Shown piece after piece: positions 1 to 6,053 of a DNA stretch of 21,900 bases. The notes beneath the pieces were generated by a model. The model worked only from the letters and a program-made list of their open reading frames with translations, did no database searches and was not told the DNA's origin. The first letter of the stretch is position 1; every line of letters begins with the position of its first letter. Both the position numbers and the translations under genes were made by a program. The DNA is from a virus: positions 1 to 21,900 of the IMG/VR virus record IMGVR_UViG_3300009180_000243. One strand, 5' to 3'.

Positions 1-2
1 CG

Positions 3-359
3 CCTGCCGAGAGTGGGAGAGCGGTATTGGCGTTCTGGACCCGGATGGCGGAGATGTATGGCCACAAGTGGACAAGCCAGCAGGGCGACAAGCCGACGGC
101 GTTGTGGTCGAAGGCAATTTCCGCCTTGTCGGCTGACGAGCTGCGCGAAGGGATCCGCGGATGCTTGGCGAACGGACACGCATGGCCCCCGAGCCTTCCC
201 GAGTTCATGGCAATGGCCAAACCCCGCAAGCGCGAAAACGAGGGCATGTACCGCGCGCTGCCGCAGCTGCCGGCGCCGAAGAGCTCACAGGAAACAGCGC
301 GCCGCGAACTGCAGAAACTGTTTCTGATGGTTGGACGAGGACAAAGCCATGGCTCATGA
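3..359 (+). CDS. Replication protein P-like (C-terminal part, 5' partial)
   Basis: The reading frame is open from the window's left edge, so the true start lies upstream; about 118 residues are visible. The segment resembles the C-terminal half of lambda P-type helicase loaders. It has an AFWTRMAEMYGHKW helix, then a stretch in which a Trp-containing helix (ALWSKAI) is followed by LSADELREGIRGCL, and the WPPSLPEFMAMAKP motif that usually closes these domains. P-type proteins deliver the host DnaB helicase to the phage origin. Downstream genes follow a lambda nin-like order (NinB, YbcO-like, RusA, Q-like), which supports the call. The stop codon overlaps the next start (ATGA at 356-359), indicating translational coupling. 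A TTG at 27 could be taken as a start, but the frame continues upstream with plausible protein (ESGRAV), so I treat the gene as truncated. Family assignment is by pattern recognition, not alignment. Confidence 0.7.
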   Translation, partial: PAESGRAVLAFWTRMAEMYGHKWTSQQGDKPTALWSKAISALSADELREGIRGCLANGHAWPPSLPEFMAMAKPRKRENEGMYRALPQLPAPKSSQETARRELQKLFLMVGRGQSHGS

Positions 360-532
360 CCGCTGGGCCGTGGGAAATCGAGAAGTTCGAGTATCAAGAC
401 GGCGAGCGCTGGACTGGCAAGTTTATTTACTTGCTCTGGCGAAAAACGAAACACGGCCGGTCGGCCCACGGTGGGTTCGCGAGCGCGGCCAAAGCCATGG
501 CGAAAAAACGGGAGCTGTGCGGTGAAAGTTGA
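356..532 (+). CDS. Small hypothetical protein, 58 aa
   Basis: This 58-residue protein starts at the ATG that overlaps the stop of the P-like gene (ATGA), and its end overlaps the GTG start of the NinB-like gene by 11 bases. The tight packing on both sides is the main evidence that it is real. The protein is basic and aromatic-rich (EKFEYQDGERWTG, FIYLLWRKTKHGR) and ends in an Ala/Lys-rich helix (FASAAKAMAKKREL). The pattern of strands followed by one helix could be a small nucleic-acid-binding fold, but I do not recognise a family. It lies where lambda-like phages carry variable small nin genes. Confidence 0.65.
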   Translation: MTAGPWEIEKFEYQDGERWTGKFIYLLWRKTKHGRSAHGGFASAAKAMAKKRELCGES

Positions 533-851
533 ATGCTGCCCCGACTGTGGCGCCGTCCTTGAGGCCCGCAACAACTCGCAAAACGCCAAGTTGCACGCGC
601 TGCTGGCTGACATTGCCCGTCGCCATGTGTGGGCCGGCCAGCGCCTTGCCCTTGAGGACTGGAAGCGCCTTTTCATTGCTGCGTTCGTGCGGGCCAGCGG
701 TGCGCCCGCCAGGTTCATGCCGGCCCTCGACGGGCAGGGCTTTGACGTGATTTACCGGCGCAGCAGCCGCATGGGCAAAAAGGAAATGGCCGAATTGATC
801 GAGTTCGTTGAATGCTGGGACGCAGAACATGCAGTCGCGCAAGTTGCTTGA
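522..851 (+). CDS. ninB: NinB/Orf-like recombination mediator, short form
   Basis: The protein (109 aa with the GTG start at 522) matches the core and C-terminal part of lambda NinB (Orf): SQNAKLHALLADIARR, then W..QRLALEDWKRLFIAAF, a central DGQGFDVIYRRSSRM segment and an EMAELIEFVECW helix. Lambda Orf is a dimeric protein of about 146 residues that binds DNA and SSB and helps the phage recombination system without RecFOR. Here the usual N-terminal 40 or so residues are missing. They are replaced by about 14 residues starting KVECCPDCGAVLEA, which carry a CxxC pair. No NinB-like N-terminus is apparent in the preceding gene, which occupies another frame. The GTG start is chosen because it overlaps the upstream stop; an upstream start would make the overlap implausibly long. 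Confidence 0.8.
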   Translation: MKVECCPDCGAVLEARNNSQNAKLHALLADIARRHVWAGQRLALEDWKRLFIAAFVRASGAPARFMPALDGQGFDVIYRRSSRMGKKEMAELIEFVECWDAEHAVAQVA

Positions 852-1122
852 CGCGGCTCGGGGCCAGTCGTGTGCCCTGTGCGGTAACGACGACGGCACG
901 GTGGTCGCGGCTCACTACAGCGGCATTTACTCGTCGGCGCTTGGCAAAGGCATGGGCCAGAAAGCGTGGGACTTCTGCGCGGCGCACCTTTGCCACCGCT
1001 GCCACACCGACCTCGACGGCTATTCGGGCGGTAACAACGAGGAGCGTGCCGTGCGGTTCATGGTCGCCATTTTCAAAACGCAGAAACGCCTGTTCGACGC
1101 CGGGGTGCTGAAATGCGGTTAA
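829..1122 (+). CDS. YbcO-like (DUF1364) zinc-binding nuclease
   Basis: The 97-residue protein resembles the DUF1364 family, whose best-known member is E. coli prophage YbcO, a small HNH-like nuclease. It opens with RKLLDAARGQSCALCG, the typical conserved start, and carries the likely metal ligands Cys15, Cys18, His29, Cys50, Cys55, Cys58 and His59 (CALCG and CHRCHTDLDGY). The C-terminal FKTQKRLFDAGVLK helix also matches the family. It probably cuts or processes DNA during recombination. The start is the ATG at 829, 23 bases inside the NinB-like gene; a TTG at 808 is in frame but less likely. Its stop overlaps the rusA start, so the two are probably translated together, consistent with a joint role on branched DNA. 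Confidence 0.82.
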   Translation: MQSRKLLDAARGQSCALCGNDDGTVVAAHYSGIYSSALGKGMGQKAWDFCAAHLCHRCHTDLDGYSGGNNEERAVRFMVAIFKTQKRLFDAGVLKCG

Positions 1123-1505
1123 CCCTTCCATGGCCCCCGTCGGCTAACACTTACTACCGGCACGTCTCGCGAGGCCCGCTGGCCGGCCGGGTGTTGCTAG
1201 GCGAGGCGGGCAGGGCGTACCGCAAGGCCGTGGACGCTGTAGTGGCACAAGCTCGCGCACGCAAAGCCTTGGCAGTTCCGCTTGAGGTCCGCATTGCGGC
1301 GTTTCCTCCCGATCGACGCAAGCGCGATTTAGACAACCTGCTGAAGAGCGTATTGGACTGCCTCGAGGCGTCCGGCGTGATTGAGAACGACAACTTGATC
1401 GAAAGCCTGAGCATTTACCGCGCCGAGCGCGTCGCAGGCGGGCAGCTCGAGGTGCAAATCACCATGCTGGACACCGGCTGGCGCGAAGCCTTGGGCGACG
1501 CATGA
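1113..1505 (+). CDS. rusA: RusA-type Holliday junction resolvase
   Basis: The 130-residue protein has the hallmarks of RusA: the N-terminal LPWPPSANTYYRH strand-loop, and the catalytic cluster RRKRDLDNLLKSVLD followed by GVIENDNLI. By position, Asp72, Asp74, Lys78 and Asp93 correspond to the acidic triad and the lysine essential in E. coli RusA. All are present, so the enzyme is probably active. RusA dimers cut four-way junctions symmetrically, resolving recombination intermediates before packaging. The start codon overlaps the end of the YbcO-like gene and the stop overlaps the DUF3310 start (1502). Length is close to the family norm (about 120 aa). Confidence 0.93.
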   Translation: MRLTLPWPPSANTYYRHVSRGPLAGRVLLGEAGRAYRKAVDAVVAQARARKALAVPLEVRIAAFPPDRRKRDLDNLLKSVLDCLEASGVIENDNLIESLSIYRAERVAGGQLEVQITMLDTGWREALGDA

Positions 1506-1711
1506 GCGCACTAAACGAACAGGTGGGCGGCGACCACTACAAGAAGCTGGCCATTCAACCGGCGGAATACATCTACCGCAACGACCTTGGGTTCTTCGAG
1601 GGCAACGTCATCAAGTATGTCACGCGCTGGCGCGACAAGGGCGGCATTGAAGACCTGCGCAAGGCCCAGCACTACCTCGCGCTGCTGATTGGGTTCGAGG
1701 TGTCGAAATGA
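1502..1711 (+). CDS. DUF3310 family protein
   Basis: The 69-residue protein is almost entirely a DUF3310 domain: QVGGDHYKKLAIQPAEYI, then FFEGNVIKYVTRWRDKGG and IEDLRKAQHYLALLI. The same domain occurs in T7 gp1.7, reported as a nucleotide kinase, but most phage members are stand-alone and uncharacterised. A role in nucleotide metabolism is therefore only an analogy. The gene overlaps rusA by 4 bases (ATGA) and the next gene by 4 bases, so it sits in one translational unit with the recombination genes. Confidence 0.88.
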   Translation: MSALNEQVGGDHYKKLAIQPAEYIYRNDLGFFEGNVIKYVTRWRDKGGIEDLRKAQHYLALLIGFEVSK

Positions 1712-1938
1712 TTCGCTGGGAAAAGCACGGCACGAAATGGCTGGAAGCAATCGACAAGCCGCGCAGCCGTTACCAAGTCTGGCGCCGGGGTAACAAATGG
1801 GCGGCGGCCATCGCGCACTGGGGGCCGGGGCTCATGAGCGCGCCGCAGAATTTGAGCATGCACGACACACCAGCGCAGGCCATGTTGGCCTGTTTGACTC
1901 ACCAACAGCAAAAGCGTCTGGAGGCGGCAAATGGATGA
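1708..1938 (+). CDS. Small hypothetical protein, 76 aa
   Basis: The gene overlaps the DUF3310 stop by 4 bases and the next small gene by 8 bases, which supports its being expressed. The product is Trp-rich (RWEKHGTKW, YQVWRRGNKWAAAI, HWGPG), with an Ala/Gln-rich C-terminal helix (DTPAQAMLACLTHQQQKRLEAA). I see no membrane segment, signal peptide or metal site. The short beta segments followed by a helix are reminiscent of the 58-residue protein at 356-532, but no family is recognised. Confidence 0.65.
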   Translation: MIRWEKHGTKWLEAIDKPRSRYQVWRRGNKWAAAIAHWGPGLMSAPQNLSMHDTPAQAMLACLTHQQQKRLEAANG

Positions 1939-2107
1939 GCTTGACTGGCAGGGGATGTTGCTCGAGGTCTCGATGGACGTCGCGGAAAAATCGGTCGACA
2001 TTAAAAACTCGGAGAGAAAGCGGGCATGGCTCAACAAAGCGCGCGAGCATTTGATCGAAGCCCGGCATGCGTTGGACAAGGCGGCCGCATGTCCAGTGCA
2101 AAAATAG
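1931..2107 (+). CDS. Small hypothetical protein, 58 aa
   Basis: This ATG-initiated 58-residue frame begins MDELDWQGMLLEV and continues as a charged, helix-forming sequence (SVDIKNSERKRAWLNKAREH, then LIEARHALDKAA). Its start overlaps the preceding gene's end by 8 bases and its end overlaps the next gene's start by 19 bases, so it fills what would otherwise be a gap of about 150 bases in a dense operon. The product looks like a small acidic/basic helical bundle. No family is recognised and no function can be assigned. Confidence 0.6.
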   Translation: MDELDWQGMLLEVSMDVAEKSVDIKNSERKRAWLNKAREHLIEARHALDKAAACPVQK

Positions 2108-2475
2108 AGCGCGGGCAGGAGCGCTTTGAAAACTGGGCCAACTGGTCGCTGGCCCACAGCAGCAAGACCGGCTATCCCAAGGCCTGTGCCTTCGCGCGAA
2201 TGTACCGAGCTGACGCCGGCGACACATGGGAAGGCATCGAGCCCGACGAGTCCCGCCCCGCAGTGGACGAAGACGACGCCGACTTTGTCGAAGCCTTCGT
2301 GCGCCGATTGCCGCTATCGAACCGGCGTTGCGTCCTGGCCTTCTACATTGCCCGCGAGGCGCCGGTGATGAGCGCACGACGTTTCGGGCTCAGCCGCCAG
2401 CGGTTCTATGCGTTGATCGACGAAGCCGCTGAATGGCTGGCAGAAAGCGCTTGCAAAAATTCTCGACCTGAATAA
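2089..2475 (+). CDS. Probable Q-like late antitermination/transcription regulator
   Basis: The 128-residue protein has an N-terminal Trp/Arg-rich helix (RGQERFENWANWSLAH), an acidic linker (about residues 47-68) and a C-terminal helix-turn-helix (about residues 70-115). Key parts of the last are LPLSNRRCVLAFYI, then the turn MSARRFGLSRQRFYALIDEA. This architecture resembles phage-82/21-type Q antiterminators (Phage_antitermQ) and also sigma region-4-like phage activators. Q binds a site in the late promoter and lets paused RNA polymerase ignore terminators. Position favours the call: it is the last early gene and is followed at once by a candidate promoter, a strong terminator and the terminase genes. 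The start at 2089 (ATG) overlaps the preceding small gene. A generic HTH activator of late genes is the main alternative. Confidence 0.6.
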   Translation: MSSAKIERGQERFENWANWSLAHSSKTGYPKACAFARMYRADAGDTWEGIEPDESRPAVDEDDADFVEAFVRRLPLSNRRCVLAFYIAREAPVMSARRFGLSRQRFYALIDEAAEWLAESACKNSRPE

Positions 2476-2478
2476 ATT
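2451..2478 (+). promoter_or_regulatory. Candidate late promoter (pR'-like position)
   Basis: TTGCAA at 2451-2456 and TAAATT at 2473-2478 are separated by 16 bases, each matching 4 of 6 consensus positions. The elements overlap the end of the Q-like gene and would start transcription near 2485, just before the terminator at 2511. The location is right for a lambda-type late promoter, but the match alone is weak. Confidence 0.3.
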
Positions 2479-2485
2479 GGGCGTC

Positions 2486-2503
2486 GGGGCGAAGCTATGC
2501 CCC
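2486..2503 (+). other. Short GC hairpin in the late leader
   Basis: GGGGC at 2486-2490 pairs with GCCCC at 2499-2503 around an 8-base loop. No T-run follows, so it is not a terminator by itself. It would lie at the very start of a transcript from the candidate promoter, where pause or antitermination signals are found in lambda-like phages. Confidence 0.35.
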
Positions 2504-2510
2504 AAGCACA

Positions 2511-2539
2511 AGGCCGGTCAGAAATGACTGGCCTTTTTT
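2511..2539 (+). terminator. Intrinsic terminator between Q-like gene and terminase
   Basis: AGGCCGGTCA (2511-2520) and TGACTGGCCT (2525-2534) form a 10-bp stem with one G-T wobble, closed by a GAAA tetraloop and followed by six T residues. It lies upstream of all late genes and on their strand, so it would block them unless transcription is antiterminated. This makes it a candidate tR'. The rest of the 121-base gap before the terminase gene (2540-2596) shows no further gene. Confidence 0.85.
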
Positions 2540-2596
2540 GTTTCTGGGCTGGGCAACCCCGGCATGGAGGCATTGCAGAAACAGCAATGATCAGCG

Positions 2597-2854
2597 ATGG
2601 CAGGAAAAGGTAGCGCGCCCGGAGAGCGGCGCGGCGGGCGCCAAAAAGGCACGCCCAACAAAAGCACGCAGGCCGTTAAGGACATGATCCTCGAGGCCCT
2701 CGCACAAAAGGGCGGCGCCGACTATTTGGCCCGTCAGGCCGATGAAAACCCGGCCGCCTTCATGACACTCGTTGGGAAAGTGCTTCCGCTGCAGGTCACC
2801 GGAGACGGCGGCGGGGCTTTGGTTTGCACATGGCTGCCGCCCAGCGAGTCGTAA
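2597..2854 (+). CDS. Terminase small subunit
   Basis: The 85-residue protein starts with a basic GERRGGRQKGTPNKST segment, a common N-terminus of small terminase subunits, followed by a helical MILEALAQKGGADYLARQA region and FMTLVGKVLPLQVTGDGGG. The last motif recurs in phage proteins encoded just before TerL. TerS recognises the packaging site and recruits TerL. The protein is short for the family. Its last 25 bases overlap terL, typical of coupled terminase genes. No strong Shine-Dalgarno sequence is close to the start; a GGAGG lies about 28 bases upstream, too far to act simply. Confidence 0.8.
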   Translation: MAGKGSAPGERRGGRQKGTPNKSTQAVKDMILEALAQKGGADYLARQADENPAAFMTLVGKVLPLQVTGDGGGALVCTWLPPSES

Positions 2855-4143
2855 CCATTCCATACTCGCCGCGCCGCGCGTTTCTCGGCCTGCACAACCG
2901 CAGGCAGCGGTGGGCCGTAGTTGTCGCGCATCGGCGCGCAGGCAAAACTGTCGCCTGCATTAACGAACTGATCAAGTGCGCGGTCACCGCCAAGCCGGGC
3001 GCGCGGTTTGCCTATGTGGCGCCATTCTTTCGCCAGGCTAAGGCCGTAGCGTGGGATTACCTCAAGACCTTCAGCCGCCCGCTGCCGAATTTGAAGGTGA
3101 ACGAGGCCGAACTGCGCGTGGACTTCGCGAACGGCGCCCGCATTCAGCTGTTCGGCGCAGACAATGCAGACGCATTGCGCGGCCTTGGCTTCGACGGACT
3201 GGTGGCCGACGAGTACGGCGACTGGAAGCCCAGCGTTTGGGGTTACGTCATTCGCCCGGCGCTGGCCGACAAAAGCGGCTGGGCCATTGTGATTGGCACG
3301 CCGAAAGGCCGGAACTCATTCTGGGAAACCTACCGCGACGCGCAGGCCAGCGACGACTGGTACGTCGCCACGATAAAGGCTAGCCAGTCCGGCCTGCTGC
3401 CCGCTGCCGAGCTCGAGGCCCTGCGCGCCGAACTGACCGACGACGCGTGGCGGCAGGAAATGGAGTGCGACTTCGACGCCGCGCTGCCGGGCGCCATATT
3501 CGGCAAGGAGCTCTACGAGCTGGAGCAATCGGGCCGCATGACGCGCGACCTGTACGACCCGGCGCTGCCCGTGCATGCGGTGTTCGACCTTGGGTACTCA
3601 GACGACACCGCCATTTGGTGGTTTCAGGTGCGCGACGAGCTGCGCCTCGTCGACTGCTACAGCAGCAACGGCATGTCGATTGCGCATTACAACGACGTGC
3701 TGCAAGCCAAGCGGTGGAAATACGGCGAGTGGCTTTGGCTGCCGCACGACGCCAGGGCGAAGTCGCTGCAAACAGGCCGGAGCATTGAAGAGCAGTTTCG
3801 CAGCCTCGGCTGGAAGCCGCGCATTGTTCCCGAATTGGGACTCGTCGACGGCATTCAGGCCGCGCGCCTAACGCTGGCCGATGCGTACTTCGACGAGCGC
3901 TGCCGGGAAGGCTTGGACGCCTTGAAGCAGTACCAGCGCGAGTTCGACGAAGACAAGAAATGTTTCCGCGACCGACCGCGCCACGACTGGACGAGCCACT
4001 ACGCGGACGCGTTTCGCTATGCGTGCTTGGTGTGGCGCGAAGAAATGAAACCGCGCGCACCAGCTGCGCCACGGTTCCAGCAAGATTTGACGATCAACGA
4101 AATTATTCGGCGCCAAACACGCCGACGACTTGAGGACGCGTAA
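2830..4143 (+). CDS. Terminase large subunit
   Basis: This 437-residue protein is the DNA-packaging ATPase/nuclease. The Walker A motif AHRRAGKT lies at residues 33-40. Walker B (FDGLVADEYGDW) places Asp127-Glu128 as metal and catalytic residues, and IGTPKGR (residues 155-161) resembles the coupling motif. The C-terminal RNase H-like nuclease begins with VFDLGYSDDTAIWW (Asp253) and continues through HDARAKSLQTGRSIEEQF. Its last conserved acid is in HDWTSHYADAFRYA near the end. It docks on the portal vertex, pumps DNA and cuts concatemers. ATG at 2830 is preferred over TTG at 2824, two codons upstream. The stop overlaps the next start (TAATG). Length is usual for the family, and all key residues are present. 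Confidence 0.95.
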   Translation: MAAAQRVVTIPYSPRRAFLGLHNRRQRWAVVVAHRRAGKTVACINELIKCAVTAKPGARFAYVAPFFRQAKAVAWDYLKTFSRPLPNLKVNEAELRVDFANGARIQLFGADNADALRGLGFDGLVADEYGDWKPSVWGYVIRPALADKSGWAIVIGTPKGRNSFWETYRDAQASDDWYVATIKASQSGLLPAAELEALRAELTDDAWRQEMECDFDAALPGAIFGKELYELEQSGRMTRDLYDPALPVHAVFDLGYSDDTAIWWFQVRDELRLVDCYSSNGMSIAHYNDVLQAKRWKYGEWLWLPHDARAKSLQTGRSIEEQFRSLGWKPRIVPELGLVDGIQAARLTLADAYFDERCREGLDALKQYQREFDEDKKCFRDRPRHDWTSHYADAFRYACLVWREEMKPRAPAAPRFQQDLTINEIIRRQTRRRLEDA

Positions 4144-6053
4144 TGCCAGTCATTAACACAACCATGCAGGGCGCCGCACTGACGGTGGACGCGTCTGGTG
4201 GCGTGCCGTCGACCGCGACGTATTCTGGAGGGCTTGCGCTGCGTTCGGACGGGGCGTTGTACACCGCGCCGATTGGGGGGAACACCTACGACCCGCGAAC
4301 GCTGTTGATTGGCGACAGCCATTTGCAAATGGGCTGGACGAACAACTCGGGAAACCTGAGCGCGTTTACCGTTTCTGCGGGCGTGGCGTCTTTAACAATC
4401 ACCAACCATAACATCGCTCCCGGCAATAAATTCACGCTAATTGACACAGCGAACTCGGCGACGCTTGACACTTGCGTCATGTCATATGCAGAAGTAACCG
4501 CGTTGACAGCGCCGACCAACAACACGCTGACGGCTTCAGCAACCGTGGCCGGCGTAACGATGGCAGACGGGTCATATACGTCAGGAAGAACATGGCTCGC
4601 CATTCCGTGGCAGCACCAGCGGGACAGCACGTTTCTGCACAGCATTAATGGTTGGAACGGTGCGCCGTTTGTGTTTACGCACAATTTCACAGCCAACGGC
4701 ACCAGCAGCGCCCAACATTTGGCGGCGCTGCCGAAATTGCAAAGCCAAGCGCCAAAGTCAACATACGCCAATGTGGTCATTTCGCTTGGCACCAACGCAA
4801 GCGTGGCCGGCCAAGGCATGTTCCAGCAGGCGACGTTGGCAACGGCGATTGCTGCCGCTGAAACCGAATACAAGAACATCATGGCGATTGCCGACGCCCT
4901 CTATTCAAACGGCACGGTTTACATTGCCATCCCCATCGGGGGCACTACGGGAACCACAAACACCGCCAATTTCACCCGCGCAGTGAGCTATTTGCGCCGC
5001 AAGCTTTTGCAAACCCGCCGACCGTATCGACTGCGGTTTTTTGACTTGTTCGGCTTATCTGTTGATGGTTCGGACGCTAACGGCTTAATGGTAGCAAATT
5101 ATCAGCCGGCATCTGCGAACAACCATTTGTCCACATATGGTAATTACCGAATTGCCAAAGCCGAAACATCGTGGGATTCGCGCCTTGGTTGGGATACCGC
5201 TAATCGGTACGCATGGAAACCGATGAGCTACCTCGACGACAACACCAACGCGGTGACGTTGTGGGCGGCCAGCACTTCGTACACCGTTGGCGCGGTGCGG
5301 ATGAACAACTACACGGTGTATCAATGTGTAGCGATCACTGGAGCGGGCACTTCCGCCAGCAGCGGTGGCCCAACTGGGGATGGCACCGCCATCACTGACA
5401 ACCAAGTCACATGGTCGTCGCTCGGGCCGGCGGCTGTTAATCTGGTGCAGAACGGCCTGATGCAAGGCACGGGCGGCACCAATAGCGCAGCGTTTGCAGG
5501 GGCCACCACAACGGTCCCCACGGGCTGGACTTTGCAATCGGCGACCAACGTCACCTTGGCGTCGTGTGCAACGGCTGGCAACAGCACAATCACCGTAAAG
5601 CCGACCGGAATTGATTCGACTCCTGGCTTTGGCTGGGATTTGTCGATTGCGTACACCGCCGCTGAAGGGGTGGTGACCTGTTACCAAAACTGCCCGCTGA
5701 TGGCGAAAGGCGGCAACTGGTATCAAGCCAGAATGACCGTCACCGGCAAAACCGCCCTAAATACCGTGTTGAAAGCGGTGAGTTTGAGAATCCAGCCCAC
5801 GTTCGCGGGCACGGGAACATTCGTGGCGCAGGCAATGGCCACCGGCAACAACTCGACAACGATTCCGCTCGATACGACCGACACTTACGAAGTCGTGACC
5901 GCGCCGTTTTTTGTGCCGGCGTCTTTGGGCACATCAACCGACAACCAGATCTACATTGAAATCACGTCTAACGGCACGGCCGGCACGGTGAATTTGCAAC
6001 TGTCGAACATTGCCTACTACCCAGTTCGCGACCCGGCTGCCATTCCCGTCTAA
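4143..6053 (+). CDS. Virion-associated SGNH/GDSL hydrolase with carbohydrate-binding modules
   Basis: The 636-residue protein appears to be a receptor-binding or glycan-modifying virion protein. SGNH landmarks are visible: LLIGDSHLQMG (nucleophile Ser59), a possible block II in SINGWNG (about 168-173), VVISLGTNAS (Gly216, Asn218) and NNHLSTYGNYRIA (His328). The usual Asp three residues before that His is Ala325. Between blocks I and II, about 75 residues (74-150) form a beta-rich insertion. Residues 370-428 (WAASTSYTVGAVRMNNYTVY, then VTWSSLG) look like a chitin-binding/CBM5-12-type module. From 431, an NLVQNGLMQGTGG start leads to a jelly-roll-like domain. Such enzymes often deacetylate surface polysaccharide. 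Two sampled lines (5041-5160) are about 44% GC against about 63% in the portal gene, suggesting separate origin. The start is coupled to the terL stop. Confidence 0.75.
   Translation: MPVINTTMQGAALTVDASGGVPSTATYSGGLALRSDGALYTAPIGGNTYDPRTLLIGDSHLQMGWTNNSGNLSAFTVSAGVASLTITNHNIAPGNKFTLIDTANSATLDTCVMSYAEVTALTAPTNNTLTASATVAGVTMADGSYTSGRTWLAIPWQHQRDSTFLHSINGWNGAPFVFTHNFTANGTSSAQHLAALPKLQSQAPKSTYANVVISLGTNASVAGQGMFQQATLATAIAAAETEYKNIMAIADALYSNGTVYIAIPIGGTTGTTNTANFTRAVSYLRRKLLQTRRPYRLRFFDLFGLSVDGSDANGLMVANYQPASANNHLSTYGNYRIAKAETSWDSRLGWDTANRYAWKPMSYLDDNTNAVTLWAASTSYTVGAVRMNNYTVYQCVAITGAGTSASSGGPTGDGTAITDNQVTWSSLGPAAVNLVQNGLMQGTGGTNSAAFAGATTTVPTGWTLQSATNVTLASCATAGNSTITVKPTGIDSTPGFGWDLSIAYTAAEGVVTCYQNCPLMAKGGNWYQARMTVTGKTALNTVLKAVSLRIQPTFAGTGTFVAQAMATGNNSTTIPLDTTDTYEVVTAPFFVPASLGTSTDNQIYIEITSNGTAGTVNLQLSNIAYYPVRDPAAIPV

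Noticed and set aside
13-327. Alternative + frame at the left edge (104 codons)
   Set aside because: Arg/Ser/Ala-rich shadow of the P-like frame, which has the recognisable motif.
2476-2596. Possible tRNA or small RNA gene in the gap before terminase
   Set aside because: The hairpins are a short stem and an intrinsic terminator; no cloverleaf with acceptor and T arms can be drawn.
3380-4072. Minus-strand open frame (230 codons) inside terL
   Set aside because: Arg/Ala/Ser-rich sequence typical of a shadow frame; the opposite strand encodes terL nuclease motifs.
4286-4882. Minus-strand open frame (198 codons) inside the SGNH gene
   Set aside because: Lies opposite the hydrolase core motifs; no domain or ribosome binding site was seen.
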